Origin: Ficedula albicollis
Taxonomy: Eukaryota; Chordata; Aves; Passeriformes; Muscicapidae
DNA length: 64,000 bases
Direction: 5' to 3'
Assembly (NCBI RefSeq): GCF_000247815.1
Contig: NC_021692.1
Span: 443,108 to 507,107, forward strand
Made by a program: the position numbers and the translations under genes. Shown piece by piece: positions 40,901 to 48,800 of the stretch (positions within the stretch are counted from its first letter, which is position 1; every line of letters begins with the position of its first letter). The notes under the pieces were generated by a model that had not been told where the DNA came from, ran no database searches, and saw nothing but the letters and a program-made list of their open reading frames with translations.

Positions 40901-41714
40901 AGTAAAAAATAATCTGTTGAGTTTGCAGTACCTGGGCATGTGAGAGCATGAGTGTTGTTACTGCATTGCTACTCCACAGATCTCTTGTGTGGGCTTGGAG
41001 GGAATAATACACGTTGGTCAACAGATAAGTTTTGTCCCAGAGATGCTACAGAAAACTCTTGTGAGACAAAAGGCAAGGGCATAACCAAAGAAACGGATTC
41101 CCAGGGAATCTACAGCACAAAATCCAAGAATACCTCAAAACATCCAACACAATCATCCTTAGTGTCCTTTATGGCATTAGTTGGACATTATCTCTCCTGA
41201 ATGAGCCACAAAAATCCGGGGATGGAGGGAATCCAGACGTGTGGTCCAGAGGAGGTGGGCTGCTCTGGGTCCTGCTTGCCAGCCAATGCCTAGATAGCAT
41301 ATTCCCACAGCTGCTTTCCCAGCTTTCCCTCTCCTCTGACAGTGTCAGAGGGGTCAGTTTTCCCCCTCACCTGAGTGTGAGCAGCCAGGAAGCAATAACT
41401 GAGTAAGAGCCCTTTGTTTTCCTTGGCTCGCCACCTCCTGTGCCAAGAGGTCATGTTAATCCCCTTATCTGCAGCCGGTCTCTGTTGCAGCCACAGCTGA
41501 CAGATGTTCCCTCCCTTATTCCATTCCTGCAGATCTGTTGCGGATGTTTTTTGATTGCCTGTATGACGAGGAGGTCATTTCGGAGGATGCCTTCTACAAG
41601 TGGGAAAGCAGCAAGGACCCAGCGGAGCAGAACGGGAAAGGAGTAGCGCTGAAATCTGTCACGGCGTTCTTCACATGGCTACGGGAGGCTGAAGAGGAGT
41701 CAGAGGATAATTGA
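4645..41714 (+). CDS. EIF4G3: EIF4G3 (eIF4GII) gene, spliced coding span, 5' part outside window
   Basis: This is the scaffold subunit of eIF4F, which in the cytoplasm links the cap-binding protein eIF4E, the helicase eIF4A, eIF3 and Mnk kinases to recruit 40S ribosomes to mRNA. Twenty-three exons with GT-AG borders join without a frame break into 1,096 residues plus TGA. Counting from the first exon, they give an acidic linker (about 31-100), the eIF4E motif YDREFLL (132-138), MIF4G (about 265-500), a Ser/Arg-rich linker, MA3 (about 725-845) and W2 (about 925-1090). I assign EIF4G3 rather than EIF4G1 from remembered paralogue differences: [55 protein letters not shown] and the ending EEESEDN. 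The span includes introns. One exon is present twice (34252 and 35012); only one copy was counted. Confidence 0.96.
4933..5050 (-). mobile_element. CR1 LINE 3' fragment
   Basis: It begins cacagaatcacag, continues through gttggaagggcc and a 'ccatggcaagggacacc' block. This is the reverse complement of a truncated avian CR1 3' end. No open reading frame remains. Confidence 0.75.
6277..6541 (+). CDS. EIF4G3: EIF4G3 exon: acidic linker
   Basis: The acceptor ctccag ends at 6276 and the donor gtaagt starts at 6542. The exon is 265 bp, starts in phase 0 and ends one base into a codon. It opens with a glutamate-rich run from GGA/GAG triplets (6280-6315) and carries [13 protein letters not shown] and [15 protein letters not shown], which match eIF4GII just upstream of the eIF4E site. 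Confidence 0.94.
7299..7373. repeat. (TAA)n microsatellite
   Basis: An uninterrupted run of about 25 TAA/AAT triplets in the intron between the exons at 6277 and 8956. It is likely length-polymorphic. Confidence 0.95.
8956..9089 (+). CDS. EIF4G3: EIF4G3 exon: eIF4E-binding motif
   Basis: The acceptor ctatag ends at 8955. The donor chosen is gtgaga at 9090 because the protein then continues ISDVVLDK followed by the next exon, as in other eIF4GII proteins. The canonical eIF4E-binding motif Y-x4-L-hydrophobic is YDREFLL, encoded at 8994-9014, inside [20 protein letters not shown]. This motif docks on the dorsal face of eIF4E and competes with 4E-BPs. A second strong donor lies 24 bp downstream at 9114. 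Confidence 0.96.
10215..10340 (+). CDS. EIF4G3: EIF4G3 exon: [19 protein letters not shown]
   Basis: The acceptor cacag ends at 10214 and the donor gtgagt starts at 10341. The exon is 126 bp, phase 0 at both ends, and encodes the conserved [19 protein letters not shown] stretch between the eIF4E site and MIF4G. The last residues (NVSGS) differ from the mammalian end I recall, so the exact donor is slightly less certain. Confidence 0.9.
10629..11544. repeat. 916-bp tandem duplication, copy 1
   Basis: This segment matches 11545-12460 at an offset of 916 bp, with two substitutions seen (near 11196 and at 11522). The copies abut directly. It lies wholly in the intron between the exons at 10215 and 16010. 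Only one base is shared at the junctions. Confidence 0.95.
11545..12460. repeat. 916-bp tandem duplication, copy 2
   Basis: This is the second copy. At 12438 it has T where copy 1 has G, which turns GGAAGC into the splice-donor-like GTAAGC. The content is not a repeat family I can name. Confidence 0.95.
12326..12436 (+). other. Exon-like open segment in the duplication (hypothetical cassette exon)
   Basis: A pyrimidine-rich tract and ccgcag acceptor end at 12325 and a gtaagc donor starts at 12437. The 111 bp between are open in phase 0 (37 codons, beginning [17 protein letters not shown]), the same phase as the flanking EIF4G3 exon junctions, so inclusion would keep the frame. I recall no such exon in eIF4GII of other animals. 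Copy 1 has the same segment at 11410-11520 but lacks the donor GT. Splicing here is an inference only. Confidence 0.25.
12592..12715 (-). repeat. Diverged inverted relative of the exon-like segment
   Basis: Read on the - strand, this has a ccacag acceptor-like site, then TCTGCAAAGTGCAGA, a 'cccagcatgccctc' block, 'cccacccacca' and a 'gaggggta' end. The blocks fall in the same order as in 12326-12440. Identity is partial and indels are present. It suggests an older dispersed or inverted-duplicated element. Confidence 0.55.
12716..16009 (+). other. EIF4G3: EIF4G3 intron, remaining part
   Basis: Apart from the CR1 end near 14545-14634, I see no gene, coding exon or named repeat. Many short open frames occur on both strands with no family resemblance. 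Confidence 0.6.
14545..14634 (+). mobile_element. CR1 LINE 3' end fragment
   Basis: The sense-strand ending 'ttggtgatcttggagatcttttccaa...aatgattctgtga' matches the terminal region of avian CR1 elements. It is short and 5'-truncated. Confidence 0.65.
16010..16180 (+). CDS. EIF4G3: EIF4G3 exon: [15 protein letters not shown] region
   Basis: The acceptor tcctag ends at 16009 and the donor gtgagg starts at 16181. The exon is 171 bp, phase 0. It encodes [19 protein letters not shown] and [16 protein letters not shown], the basic segment just before MIF4G that in eIF4G family members contributes to RNA binding. Confidence 0.96.
17148..17345 (+). CDS. EIF4G3: EIF4G3 exon: start of MIF4G domain
   Basis: The acceptor attcag ends at 17147 and the donor gtaaga starts at 17346. 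The exon is 198 bp, phase 0. It encodes [19 protein letters not shown] and [19 protein letters not shown], the first HEAT-type helices of the MIF4G domain that binds eIF4A. Confidence 0.98.
17560..17770 (-). mobile_element. CR1 LINE 3' fragment
   Basis: It begins with the antisense CR1 end (ggaatcacagaag), followed by 'gggcagggacacc', 'ccatccaacctggccttgga' and 'gccagggcctcccc', the usual order in passerine-type CR1 fragments. Confidence 0.85.
18187..18333 (+). CDS. EIF4G3: EIF4G3 exon: MIF4G domain
   Basis: The acceptor ctccag ends at 18186 and the donor gtaagt starts at 18334. The exon is 147 bp, phase 0. It encodes [19 protein letters not shown] and [20 protein letters not shown], which is MIF4G sequence of the eIF4GII type. 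Confidence 0.98.
18611..18847 (+). CDS. EIF4G3: EIF4G3 exon: MIF4G core
   Basis: The acceptor ttccag ends at 18610 and the donor gtaggg starts at 18848. The exon is 237 bp, phase 0. It encodes [20 protein letters not shown] and [20 protein letters not shown], the most conserved MIF4G helices at the eIF4A interface. Confidence 0.98.
20853..20957 (+). CDS. EIF4G3: EIF4G3 exon: MIF4G end
   Basis: The acceptor tctag ends at 20852 and the donor gtaggt starts at 20958. The exon is 105 bp, phase 0. It encodes [18 protein letters not shown] and [16 protein letters not shown], the last MIF4G helices. Confidence 0.98.
20985..21320 (-). mobile_element. CR1 LINE 3' fragment
   Basis: It starts with a degraded 'aatcatggaa' end and 'gttggaaggaacctta', then runs through 'ctgtgccagggcctcccc' and further 5' CR1 sequence. 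It follows the exon at 20853 by about 30 bp. The outer boundary is approximate. Confidence 0.85.
22259..22391 (+). CDS. EIF4G3: EIF4G3 exon: end of MIF4G and linker
   Basis: The acceptor ctccag ends at 22258 and the donor gtaaag starts at 22392. The exon is 133 bp, from phase 0 to one base into a codon. It encodes [20 protein letters not shown] and a charged helix [15 protein letters not shown] that closes the MIF4G region. Confidence 0.97.
23399..23493 (+). CDS. EIF4G3: EIF4G3 exon: interdomain linker
   Basis: The acceptor ctcag ends at 23398 and the donor gtaggt starts at 23494. It completes the split glycine codon and encodes [19 protein letters not shown] and [12 protein letters not shown]. 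This is the linker after MIF4G where eIF3 contacts are mapped in the family. Confidence 0.97.
25052..25145 (+). CDS. EIF4G3: EIF4G3 exon: interdomain linker
   Basis: The acceptor ttacag ends at 25051 and the donor gtaagt starts at 25146. The exon is 94 bp, phase 0 to 1. It encodes [20 protein letters not shown] and a Gly/Ser stretch, matching eIF4GII. Confidence 0.96.
25206..25545 (-). mobile_element. CR1 LINE 3' fragment, another subfamily
   Basis: 'catagaaccatggaat...gctggaagggaccc' opens it. A GC-rich body then contains 'ccctgcacagacaccccaac'. It differs in its body from the CR1 copies at 17560 and 26605, suggesting another subfamily. The 5' boundary is approximate. Confidence 0.7.
25690..25807 (+). 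CDS. EIF4G3: EIF4G3 exon: Ser-rich linker
   Basis: The acceptor ctccag ends at 25689 and the donor gtgagt starts at 25808. It encodes [17 protein letters not shown] and a serine-rich stretch ending ESRRALTR. The LNRFSALQ core is shared by eIF4GI and eIF4GII; the serine-rich part is poorly conserved. Confidence 0.94.
26605..26825 (-). mobile_element. CR1 LINE 3' fragment
   Basis: It begins aatcacagaatg and gggttgga, then has 'gtgggcagggacacc', 'ctgctccaagccccgtcc' and 'gtgccagggcctccccgc'. It resembles the fragments at 17560 and 20985. Confidence 0.87.
27120..27343 (+). CDS. EIF4G3: EIF4G3 exon: linker before MA3
   Basis: The acceptor cggcag ends at 27119 and the donor gtaacg starts at 27344. 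The exon is 224 bp. It encodes [32 protein letters not shown] and [13 protein letters not shown]. It is GC-richer than the flanking introns, as expected for coding sequence here. Confidence 0.95.
28269..28395 (-). mobile_element. CR1 LINE 3' fragment
   Basis: 'cacagaatcccagaatggtt', 'gttggaaggaacc' and 'gtgggcagggacacctgcca' are clear antisense CR1 3' sequence. It is truncated after about 125 bp. Confidence 0.85.
28511..28626 (+). CDS. EIF4G3: EIF4G3 exon: start of MA3 domain
   Basis: The acceptor caccag ends at 28510 and the donor gtaagc starts at 28627. After a short Pro/Ala-rich stretch it encodes [20 protein letters not shown], the first helix of MA3, ending NDFK. Confidence 0.96.
30533..30705 (+). 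CDS. EIF4G3: EIF4G3 exon: MA3 domain
   Basis: The acceptor tccacag ends at 30532. It encodes [20 protein letters not shown] and [19 protein letters not shown]. The donor was set at gttggt (30706) because ending with AAG GG lets the next exon restore GFSETLE in frame. A competing gtattg at 30710 would break the frame. Confidence 0.94.
33157..33282 (+). CDS. EIF4G3: EIF4G3 exon: MA3 domain
   Basis: The acceptor ccaaag ends at 33156 and the donor gtaagt starts at 33283. The exon is 126 bp and encodes [20 protein letters not shown] and [20 protein letters not shown]. It ends with CA, completed by the A that opens the next exon. Confidence 0.97.
33590..33800 (+). mobile_element. CR1 LINE 3' fragment
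   Basis: This is the sense orientation of the same family: 'ggaggtcctggcacag', 'aagtgtccaaggccaggctg', 'gatagtggaaggtgtccctg'. It sits in the intron between the MA3 exons at 33157 and 34252. Confidence 0.85.
34177..34936. repeat. 760-bp exon-containing tandem duplication, copy 1
   Basis: This is identical to the following 758 bp except in a T-homopolymer at its end (34898-34939 here). It contains the 82-bp MA3 exon with flanking intron. The 7-mer TTTGATC occurs at the start (34177), at the junction (34937) and at the far end (35695), a microhomology signature. Confidence 0.95.
34252..34333 (+). CDS. EIF4G3: EIF4G3 exon: end of MA3, first of two identical copies
   Basis: The acceptor ttctag ends at 34251 and the donor gtgagt starts at 34334. 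The exon is 82 bp: one base completes the preceding codon, then 27 codons encode [20 protein letters not shown] and HLLCKQM, ending in phase 0. An identical copy with identical splice signals lies 760 bp downstream. Which copy is used cannot be told from sequence. Confidence 0.93.
34898..34939. repeat. Poly-T tract, 42 bases
   Basis: A pure T homopolymer at the junction of the two duplication copies. Its length is probably unreliable. Confidence 0.9.
34937..35694. repeat. 760-bp exon-containing tandem duplication, copy 2
   Basis: This is the second copy, 758 bp. Its terminal T tract (about 35658-35697) is interrupted by C residues, unlike the pure T run in copy 1. The non-homopolymer sequence shows no difference from copy 1. 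Confidence 0.95.
35012..35093 (+). CDS. EIF4G3: EIF4G3 duplicate of the 82-bp MA3 exon
   Basis: This is identical to 34252-34333, including the acceptor and donor, because it lies in the second copy of a tandem duplication. The exon enters at phase 2 and leaves at phase 0. Splicing both copies in series would therefore read AGA ATT TAG and stop at the third codon. A normal protein needs exactly one copy. It may be an assembly duplicate, a silent spare, or a mutually exclusive exon. Confidence 0.6.
36881..36979 (+). CDS. EIF4G3: EIF4G3 exon: between MA3 and W2
   Basis: The acceptor tttcag ends at 36880 and the donor gtgagt starts at 36980. The exon is 99 bp, phase 0, and encodes [20 protein letters not shown] and [13 protein letters not shown], a strongly conserved eIF4GII segment. 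Confidence 0.97.
37799..37945 (+). CDS. EIF4G3: EIF4G3 exon: start of W2 domain
   Basis: The acceptor ttgcag ends at 37798 and the donor gtacaa starts at 37946. The exon is 147 bp, phase 0, and encodes [20 protein letters not shown] and [20 protein letters not shown], ending IFDWVE. Confidence 0.97.
39018..39099 (+). CDS. EIF4G3: EIF4G3 exon: W2 domain
   Basis: The acceptor ttccag ends at 39017 and the donor gtgagt starts at 39100. The exon is 82 bp, from phase 0 to one base into a codon. It encodes [20 protein letters not shown] and VCKAAII, HEAT-3 helices of the C-terminal domain. Confidence 0.97.
40487..40633 (+). CDS. EIF4G3: EIF4G3 exon: W2 domain
   Basis: The acceptor cctcag ends at 40486 and the donor gtaagt starts at 40634. 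The exon is 147 bp and encodes [20 protein letters not shown] and [20 protein letters not shown]. Confidence 0.97.
41533..41714 (+). CDS. EIF4G3: EIF4G3 last coding exon with stop
   Basis: The acceptor ctgcag ends at 41532. It encodes [40 protein letters not shown] and [12 protein letters not shown], then TGA at 41712-41714. The aromatic and acidic boxes at this end form the eIF5C/W2 surface that docks Mnk1/2, which then phosphorylate eIF4E. Confidence 0.98.
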
Positions 41715-42215
41715 AACTTAAATACAGATTTAAAACAAACAAACAAAAGAGAAACAATTTAAGTATTTTTTTAAAAAGTTTCACGTCTTCGCCAATCACA
41801 GTGCAGCAAGGCCAATTCTCTCTCGCAGACCCCCCTTGCCCCACACACGCACGAGTGGGAGAGGTAAAACCCCATAAACACCGAGGTGATCATGGAGGCA
41901 AAAAGGTACTTGAAAACAAACCCACAAAAGTTAACTTCAAACCTGAGGGCGGGAGCACTAAACCAAAATACATGTATTATTTATAGAACATTTTTCTGTT
42001 TTAATCTTTTTCTTTTCTTTTTAAACAAGGACTCATACTTAGGAAAACACACAGCAAAACAAATCTGTTAGCAAAAGCAAAAACAAGTTGAAAACTTTTA
42101 ATTTATTATTTTAAGGACTGCAAATGCCAGTGTAATTTTTAAATTTGCAGTTTCTGTAAACAAATTGTATAATAGAACAAAAGCAGAGAAATAAATTTCC
42201 CTCCCCTTCATACGC
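41715..42215 (+). other. EIF4G3: EIF4G3 3' UTR, proximal form
   Basis: AT-rich sequence directly after the stop, with no open frame of interest, runs to an AATAAA at 42190-42195 followed by a T/G-rich stretch near 42221. The cleavage point is inferred. Longer forms, reaching the signals near 42625 or 44066, cannot be excluded. Confidence 0.65.
42190..42195 (+). terminator. EIF4G3: Poly(A) signal AATAAA (proximal)
   Basis: A canonical AATAAA about 475 bp after the stop, with a T/G-rich downstream element (cagttttgttt) about 25-40 bp further on. This is the best candidate for the main EIF4G3 3' end. Confidence 0.6.
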
Positions 42216-42624
42216 ACCTCAGTTTTGTTTCAAAGCATGATAAACAGACAAAACTTTGAAGGGGGTTGGGGTGAGCTAGATGAGGACAAGATCAATTCTT
42301 TTTTATTGTCATCAGATTTTTCTGCCTGCCTCTCAGCTTGCTTCAGAAATTTAAAAAGAAAATAGTAATCAAACCATACATAACCTTGGATCGGAAGGAA
42401 AATGCATTTGAGAAAACCGCTGCGGACCAGAGTGCTCCAAAAATTACTCATTGAAAACCGTGCTACCCTGGGGAAAAAAGTACTAGTGATACTTTGAGAA
42501 ACTTTAGAGCAACTTTAAGGCTTGTAAATACATAGAACAAATATTTAAAAAAAAAAAAAAGAAAAAAGAAAAAAAGAAATTGACTCAATACTATTTCTTT
42601 TCACTTTCAAAATATAAAGAACAA

Positions 42625-42630
42625 AATAAA
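42625..42630 (+). terminator. Poly(A) signal AATAAA (intermediate, weak)
   Basis: The hexamer is canonical, but the downstream sequence is A-rich, without a clear G/T element. It may be a minor site or chance. Confidence 0.25.
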
Positions 42631-42839
42631 GACAAACATTGCAAGTTTAAAAGAAAGTAAAACGACTTCTCCTTTGACAGCTGCTGAATGTTTGCACCAT
42701 CCTGAGCGGTGCTGGCTTCCTTGGCATGCCATAGGTACTCGGGCCCAAATTGTGTACATATAGTGTGTGTCTGTATGTGTGACTACCAAAAACGAAGGGT
42801 GAGAGCAATTGTTGTTTAGAAAAAGAAAGGAAAAAAGGG

Positions 42840-43520
<681 letters not shown>

Positions 43521-43710
43521 CTGGCTCTCACTGTGAGAAGCACTTGCCATCAAGAACTCTGCAAAGCTGGGGAAGCCCTGAAATGTGATTTCTGAACTGT
43601 GGGCCATGGACCGTGAGTAACCTGTGGAGCATTTGCTGGGGGTGTCTGCAGCACTGGCTGCTCACATGATGCTGTCTTCTTTCCAGCTGCTATATCAGTT
43701 CTTTGGAAGA

Positions 43711-43789
43711 AACAAACAAACAAACAAACAAAACCCAACAACAAAAAAAGAAACAAAAAAAAAAAAAAAAAAAAAGGGGGGGGGGGGGG

Positions 43790-43823
<34 letters not shown>
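43711..43823. repeat. (AAAC)n then A21-G14-A34 low-complexity tract
   Basis: Several AAAC units are followed by an A run (43755-43775), 14 G (43776-43789) and another A run (43790-43823). The G island inside the A run is suspicious for homopolymer error. Confidence 0.85.
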
Positions 43824-43826
<3 letters not shown>

Positions 43827-44065
43827 AAGAAAGGATACAAATACGTTAAATACTTTCCTAATCTTACTTTTACATGTAAACAATTGCTGTATTTGCCTGA
43901 GGATGTGATCACCAAGGGGAAGGGAGGAGGTGCCTGGTTGTGGCCAGAGACGAGATGTCCATGAGACACTTTCCCTGTTAACATGTTCCACCCCATGAAT
44001 CTGAGCTAGAGAATCCATGGCCTAAAACACTAGAGCATTGTTTGGTTTTTTTTTTTTTTAGTAAC

Positions 44066-44071
44066 AATAAA
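44066..44071 (+). terminator. Poly(A) signal AATAAA (distal candidate)
   Basis: AATAAA is followed by a T/G-rich stretch (tctgatgttttgtt) and then a genomic A-run. This is a good site by composition. It would end a 3' UTR of about 2.4 kb spanning the GC-rich block, or belong to another transcript. Confidence 0.4.
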
Positions 44072-45730
44072 ACACTTTTCTCTGATGTTTTGTTAAAAAA
44101 AAAAAAAGAAAAAATATTCTCACCGCTCATGTATCTGCGTGTACGACATCCAGCCGTGCCTCAGCCTGCCTTGGGCCCAGAGGTTTGGTTGGGTTCTCAA
44201 GGTCTCCAAAAGGTCTGTCCCCTTACCCACCAGGGCTCCAAGGGTCTCTTAAATCTCTGCAGAAGGTCATGTGAGTGCTCTTCTTCTAAAAGGCATTTCT
44301 TTGACCAGTACATGGTGGTTTGTAGCAGTTAAATAGTTGAATTAAATGGATGCCAGATTGTATGTAAATAAGGGCAAATGTTTGCCACGTCAGTGTGGGC
44401 AAATGATGGAATTCCTCTCAGGGTGAGCAGTGTCAGAGCCTGCTGGGAACGTGGGTGTGTAACAGCAGAGCCGTGCAAGGACTGATTTCTCTCTCCTTGC
44501 CTTGGATTGGACAGGATAAACTTGCTGAAGAATCTCTGAACAGCCCTGTGAATCCAGTGTGTCAGGGCTGGGAAATCTGTCTGGGGAGTTTAAACCTTCT
44601 GGCTGAAAAAGCTGGAAAACCACTGGCTGGAGTGAATGGGAATTGCCAGCAGATGGGTAGAGGTGAGGTGAGAAAGTCTTTCCTCCTTTTGTTAGAGCCT
44701 TTAATGTTAGACATTCCAGGAGGTGAGAACTTGCCCTGTTAGTGGCCTGCAAAGGCCAGGAAAGGACTTTACGGATATTTTCAGGAGGGGTTTTTCAGAA
44801 TTAGCCACAGTTGGGTTTGCAGCATGGCAGGTTTTGGCTTCTCTGAAGTTAAATCAGTTCAGCTGCACACTGGATGCTGTGAGCAGTTTATGCACAAGGC
44901 CTTGAGGTCTCCAGCTGTGGATGTGTCACCTAAAGTTTCAGCTTCCCAACAATGTCTCTGCAAGGGGCAGAACTCCTGACTCCTTCCTCTGCTCCACTTG
45001 TGTTCTTTGCCATGTATTTACTGCACCCAGTTGCTTTCCAGTTTCCTTCTAGATGAGCACAGGTTTGCAGGTGGTTGTGGCTCCTCAGGATGTGGCTCAT
45101 GAAAGATCTTTATAACCAATTTCTTGTGAAGGGTGTTAAAATACAAAAGAACTGTAAGATAGATGAAATAGAAAAGGGGATTATTAATTAAAACATTCCT
45201 GTGGGAATGTGATTTAGAGGAGTTTCATTTTGTGTGAAGAGAGATGAGCTGTGGTCACTGGCCTAATGTTGCAGCAAAGCCTCAGCAGGGAGGGCAGCAG
45301 GTTTATACCAAAAATACTGCAGGTTTTGTTTCCTAGTCTTGATCCTATTTAAACACATCTTGTGCGCAGGCTCCTGAGTGTGGTGGGGAGTTAACTGTAG
45401 CTCAGCAGAGAAGAGTGAGGCTGGGGCACTGTCAGAAGCATAAGGCAAGGATGAGATGCATTGCTTACATCCCTCTTTATTACTGAGAATGTCACCTAAC
45501 CTGAAGCCACCATACAGCACATTTTCAGGCCAGGTGTCCACCTAAGGCTGGTTTCTTTCTAGGAAAGGGTTTTCAGAAGGGGATCAGCCATTTCTGGGAA
45601 TGAGATCAGGAAGTTCACTGATCCTGCGTGCTGTGCTCTCTCTCCTTGTCTCAACATGCTCAGGTTTTACCTCATTTTCCAAAGAAGCCTCAGGTCCAGG
45701 AGTAGATCTTGGTGTGTAGAAGTGTCTTTT

Positions 45731-45840
45731 CATAGAATCTTAGAATACGCTGGGTTGGAAAGGACCCATCAGAATCACGTAGTCCAGCTCCTGGGTTTTT
45801 TTTGCCTGGGATCAGCCCTCCCTGGTGCAGGATGTAGAAG
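45731..45840 (-). mobile_element. CR1 LINE 3' fragment
   Basis: 'catagaatcttagaatacgc', 'tgggttggaaaggaccca' and 'gtccagctcctgg' match an antisense CR1 end in the intergenic region. Confidence 0.75.
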
Positions 45841-48800
45841 GTAGGTAGAGGAGAGGCTCAGGAGAAGGGCTTCCTCTGCAGGGATGGTTTCTAGTGTGCA
45901 CAAGGCCAGCTTTAAGCCAGTAGTAACTTAGACCAGTTGTTGCTATGACCCACAGAGCATTTGTTCCAACCCTGTAGATTGTTTTAACTGATAAAGAAAA
46001 AACAGGGTCTCTAAAAAGTTCCCTTAACTTGCTGAGCATTCTGAAGACATTTAAAGCCAATTGCAGATGTTGGCATCTCGTTGCCAGAGGGTGACCATGA
46101 TTGATCTGCTGCATTTGGTCCCATGATGAGTTGTTGTTGCTTTCTCAGAAGCATCCAGGGCAGAGCAGAGAAGCTGTTAGCTAGGCCTGTATGCTTGGCT
46201 TCTTCCACACATTCTAGAGGGTTTAACTTTGGGAGCAGGAAGCTCAAAATCAGACCTCCCCAGAATGCTTTTGTGCCCTTAGATCCAACACCCCTGGCCC
46301 TGAGGCACTGAACCACCTGTATAGAGCTGGCTGCTGGCTGCAGGTTATATGTGAGGGCGAGATGCTGTGTGGTTGGAGTTGGGCCAGGAGTGCTGGGCTC
46401 TACCTGGGGGTAAATCCCCATCCAAACACCACTGGGAGGTGTTTGGGCTGGCAAGTGCTCTAAGCTCCTGCTTCTCCCAGTCAGGCTGGGAACTGGAACT
46501 TGGCCTTTCGGCTCCTTGGAAGGTGTTGGCCTGGAAGCTGCCAGCAGAGCAGTATCTGAAGCCAGCAGCATCAGCAGGAGCCCAAGCTCTTCACACACCA
46601 CTGGCTTTTCATAAGGTGCCAGCCCCAAGGTTTGTATGAGGCTGCACACGCTGGCAGGAACTCCAGGTTTGCTGTGCCTGGGGCCATGGGCAACCTGCAA
46701 CGACTGTAGGGTGGAGCCTGGGGACCAGGAGGCTTCAGCCCAGAGGATCCTACTTTGCTTTCGTCAGATAGAAAACCTGCAAGGAGCCATTGGAGGAAAA
46801 CCAGTCATGGGCAAAGAATAGCAGCAAGAGATTGATTAACTCAGCTTCCAGAAGCATGACTAAATCACAAGGAGATCTCAGGTTGTCTACCCTTGTATTT
46901 TTCAAAGGGCTCCATTGCCACCTTTGATGAAATATTGTGGATCTGTTGTTTGCTGAAATAACTCCTGCTGCTTTAAATGCTGCTGTAGGGATGCTGACTG
47001 TGGAAAGCTTTGTCATGTGGCACCAGCTTCTCTTTCTCATTTCCAGCTGCTAAATTGTGCTGAAATGGCAACAGGAATTAAACCAGCTCCCACTCCATTC
47101 AGTTCTTTCCATAGGGGAATGTGTCCAAGTTGCTGGCCCAGCTGCAGGGATGGATATGTTGTGGCTGCAAATGGGAAGGAGGGGAGTAGGCATGAGGAAG
47201 GCAATAGATGCTGTTGGTTGGGACATTTTGGTGTTAATGAGTGAGGTGAGAGAACGGTGAAGCTCTCGGCTGTCCTGTTGCAGCCCCCTGCAAGTATTAA
47301 TGGCAGATGTTATCATTAGGCAGTTTTACTGCTAGCTCCCAGGTACAAAGCATTAGCGAGGGTGGAGCAGAGCCCTGCTAGAAGTGGTTTGTCACAGCAT
47401 TTTGGAGAACAGCTGGAAAAGAGCTGCAGAGATCATCTTGGCAGATGCAGCTGGTACGTTCAGGTCTCACCTGTGAAGGGAAATGGGTCATTTTCAGCAT
47501 TGCAGGGTGAGCTGTTCTGAAATAACACCTGGGGCAAATGCTCTGTGACATTACAGATGGCATGAAGTGAATAGTCCATTGGTCCTGGCCACTTCCCACT
47601 CGTGTGAGTGAAGGAAATCATTCCCATGAAGGGAGCAGGCACTCAGCACCATCACTGCACGGATTCACGGAGATGGACACCGCTCACAGCTCTGTCCCGC
47701 CCGGGGTGTTCTCATACACCAGGATCATAAACACAGGGAATTGCACTCATCTCTGCAAAACAGAAGTTGAATGTTTTATCTGTTCTCCAAGGAGATTAAT
47801 CTGGTTCTCCGGGCCCTGCAGCATCACAAGGTGGATGTTCTGAGAAGCCTGAGCTGCAGCTGAGCCATCTTGAAGAAAAGCCAATAGACAAGATTTTCCA
47901 CAGAGCGATGAGTGAGCCAGCTCTAGAGCTCTTCCAGCAAGAGCCATGACCAAAAAAGCTTTAAATTCCTGTTCAGTTGTCTTCCCAGCAAGGCTCACAG
48001 GCATGACACTGCCCTCATATGGTGCAGAGGCCAGAGTCCAGCCAGGCTACTTACGGCAGGGGTGTGCAGTCCACATGCAGCAGCCAAAAATGAGCTTTGT
48101 GGCTGCAAAACCATCCCAGCCGGGAGGTCTGGCAGCAAGTTACTACCTGCCCAGGTGAGGGGAGCAGCCCCTGCGTGCAGCTCACCAATTTTCATCTGAA
48201 AAAACTGGTAAGGAAATTCTCGCTGCCAGATCACTTATCTGTGGGGATATGTGGGTTTGGGAGAGCTCTCCCTGCATGCAGTGTTGAGTTGGTAGTCTTC
48301 AGCTGCTCCTTGCTTAGCGGAGGTGTCAACTTCACGTGCCTGCTTTGGGTAAAATAAGTCATTACTGTAATGCCAGAAGTGGAGTAGAAAAAGAATCACA
48401 ACTTCCAGTCCCTGGTCCTCCAGTGATGACGGCAGCCGCCTCGTTAGCACTCAGGATCAATTTCAAATTAGAGTGTTTCTAGAAAAGCAGCAGCCTGTGA
48501 AGGCTGCTCAGTCCATGACATTTTCCTGCTTCAAATTCATGTTGGCTCCAGTGGTGTTCCTATTCTACACTTTCTCCAGAATGAAACAAACTTTCGTGTA
48601 TTTAAGTGTATTTTTATTCATTTGCTAGATCCAATGTAAAAATGGGTTGTTTGGTTTGAAAATGCATAGAGGAACGGGATACCTCTTGGAAACGGGGAAA
48701 TATTTGAAAAGATAAAGATAAGAAAATAGAACCTTAAGGGTATGTGTGAGAGGGGCAGCAAGGGAGATCAGCTGAGAGGTGGTGTAGAGTGACACTGGAA

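Noticed and set aside
46011..46700. 229-codon open frame on the - strand
   Set aside because: No domain, signal or splice structure is visible, and the composition is ordinary intergenic. There is no independent support.
47747..48004. 85-codon open frame on the - strand with balanced composition
   Set aside because: I cannot match it to a family, and nearby frames do not extend it. It is treated as chance in intergenic DNA.
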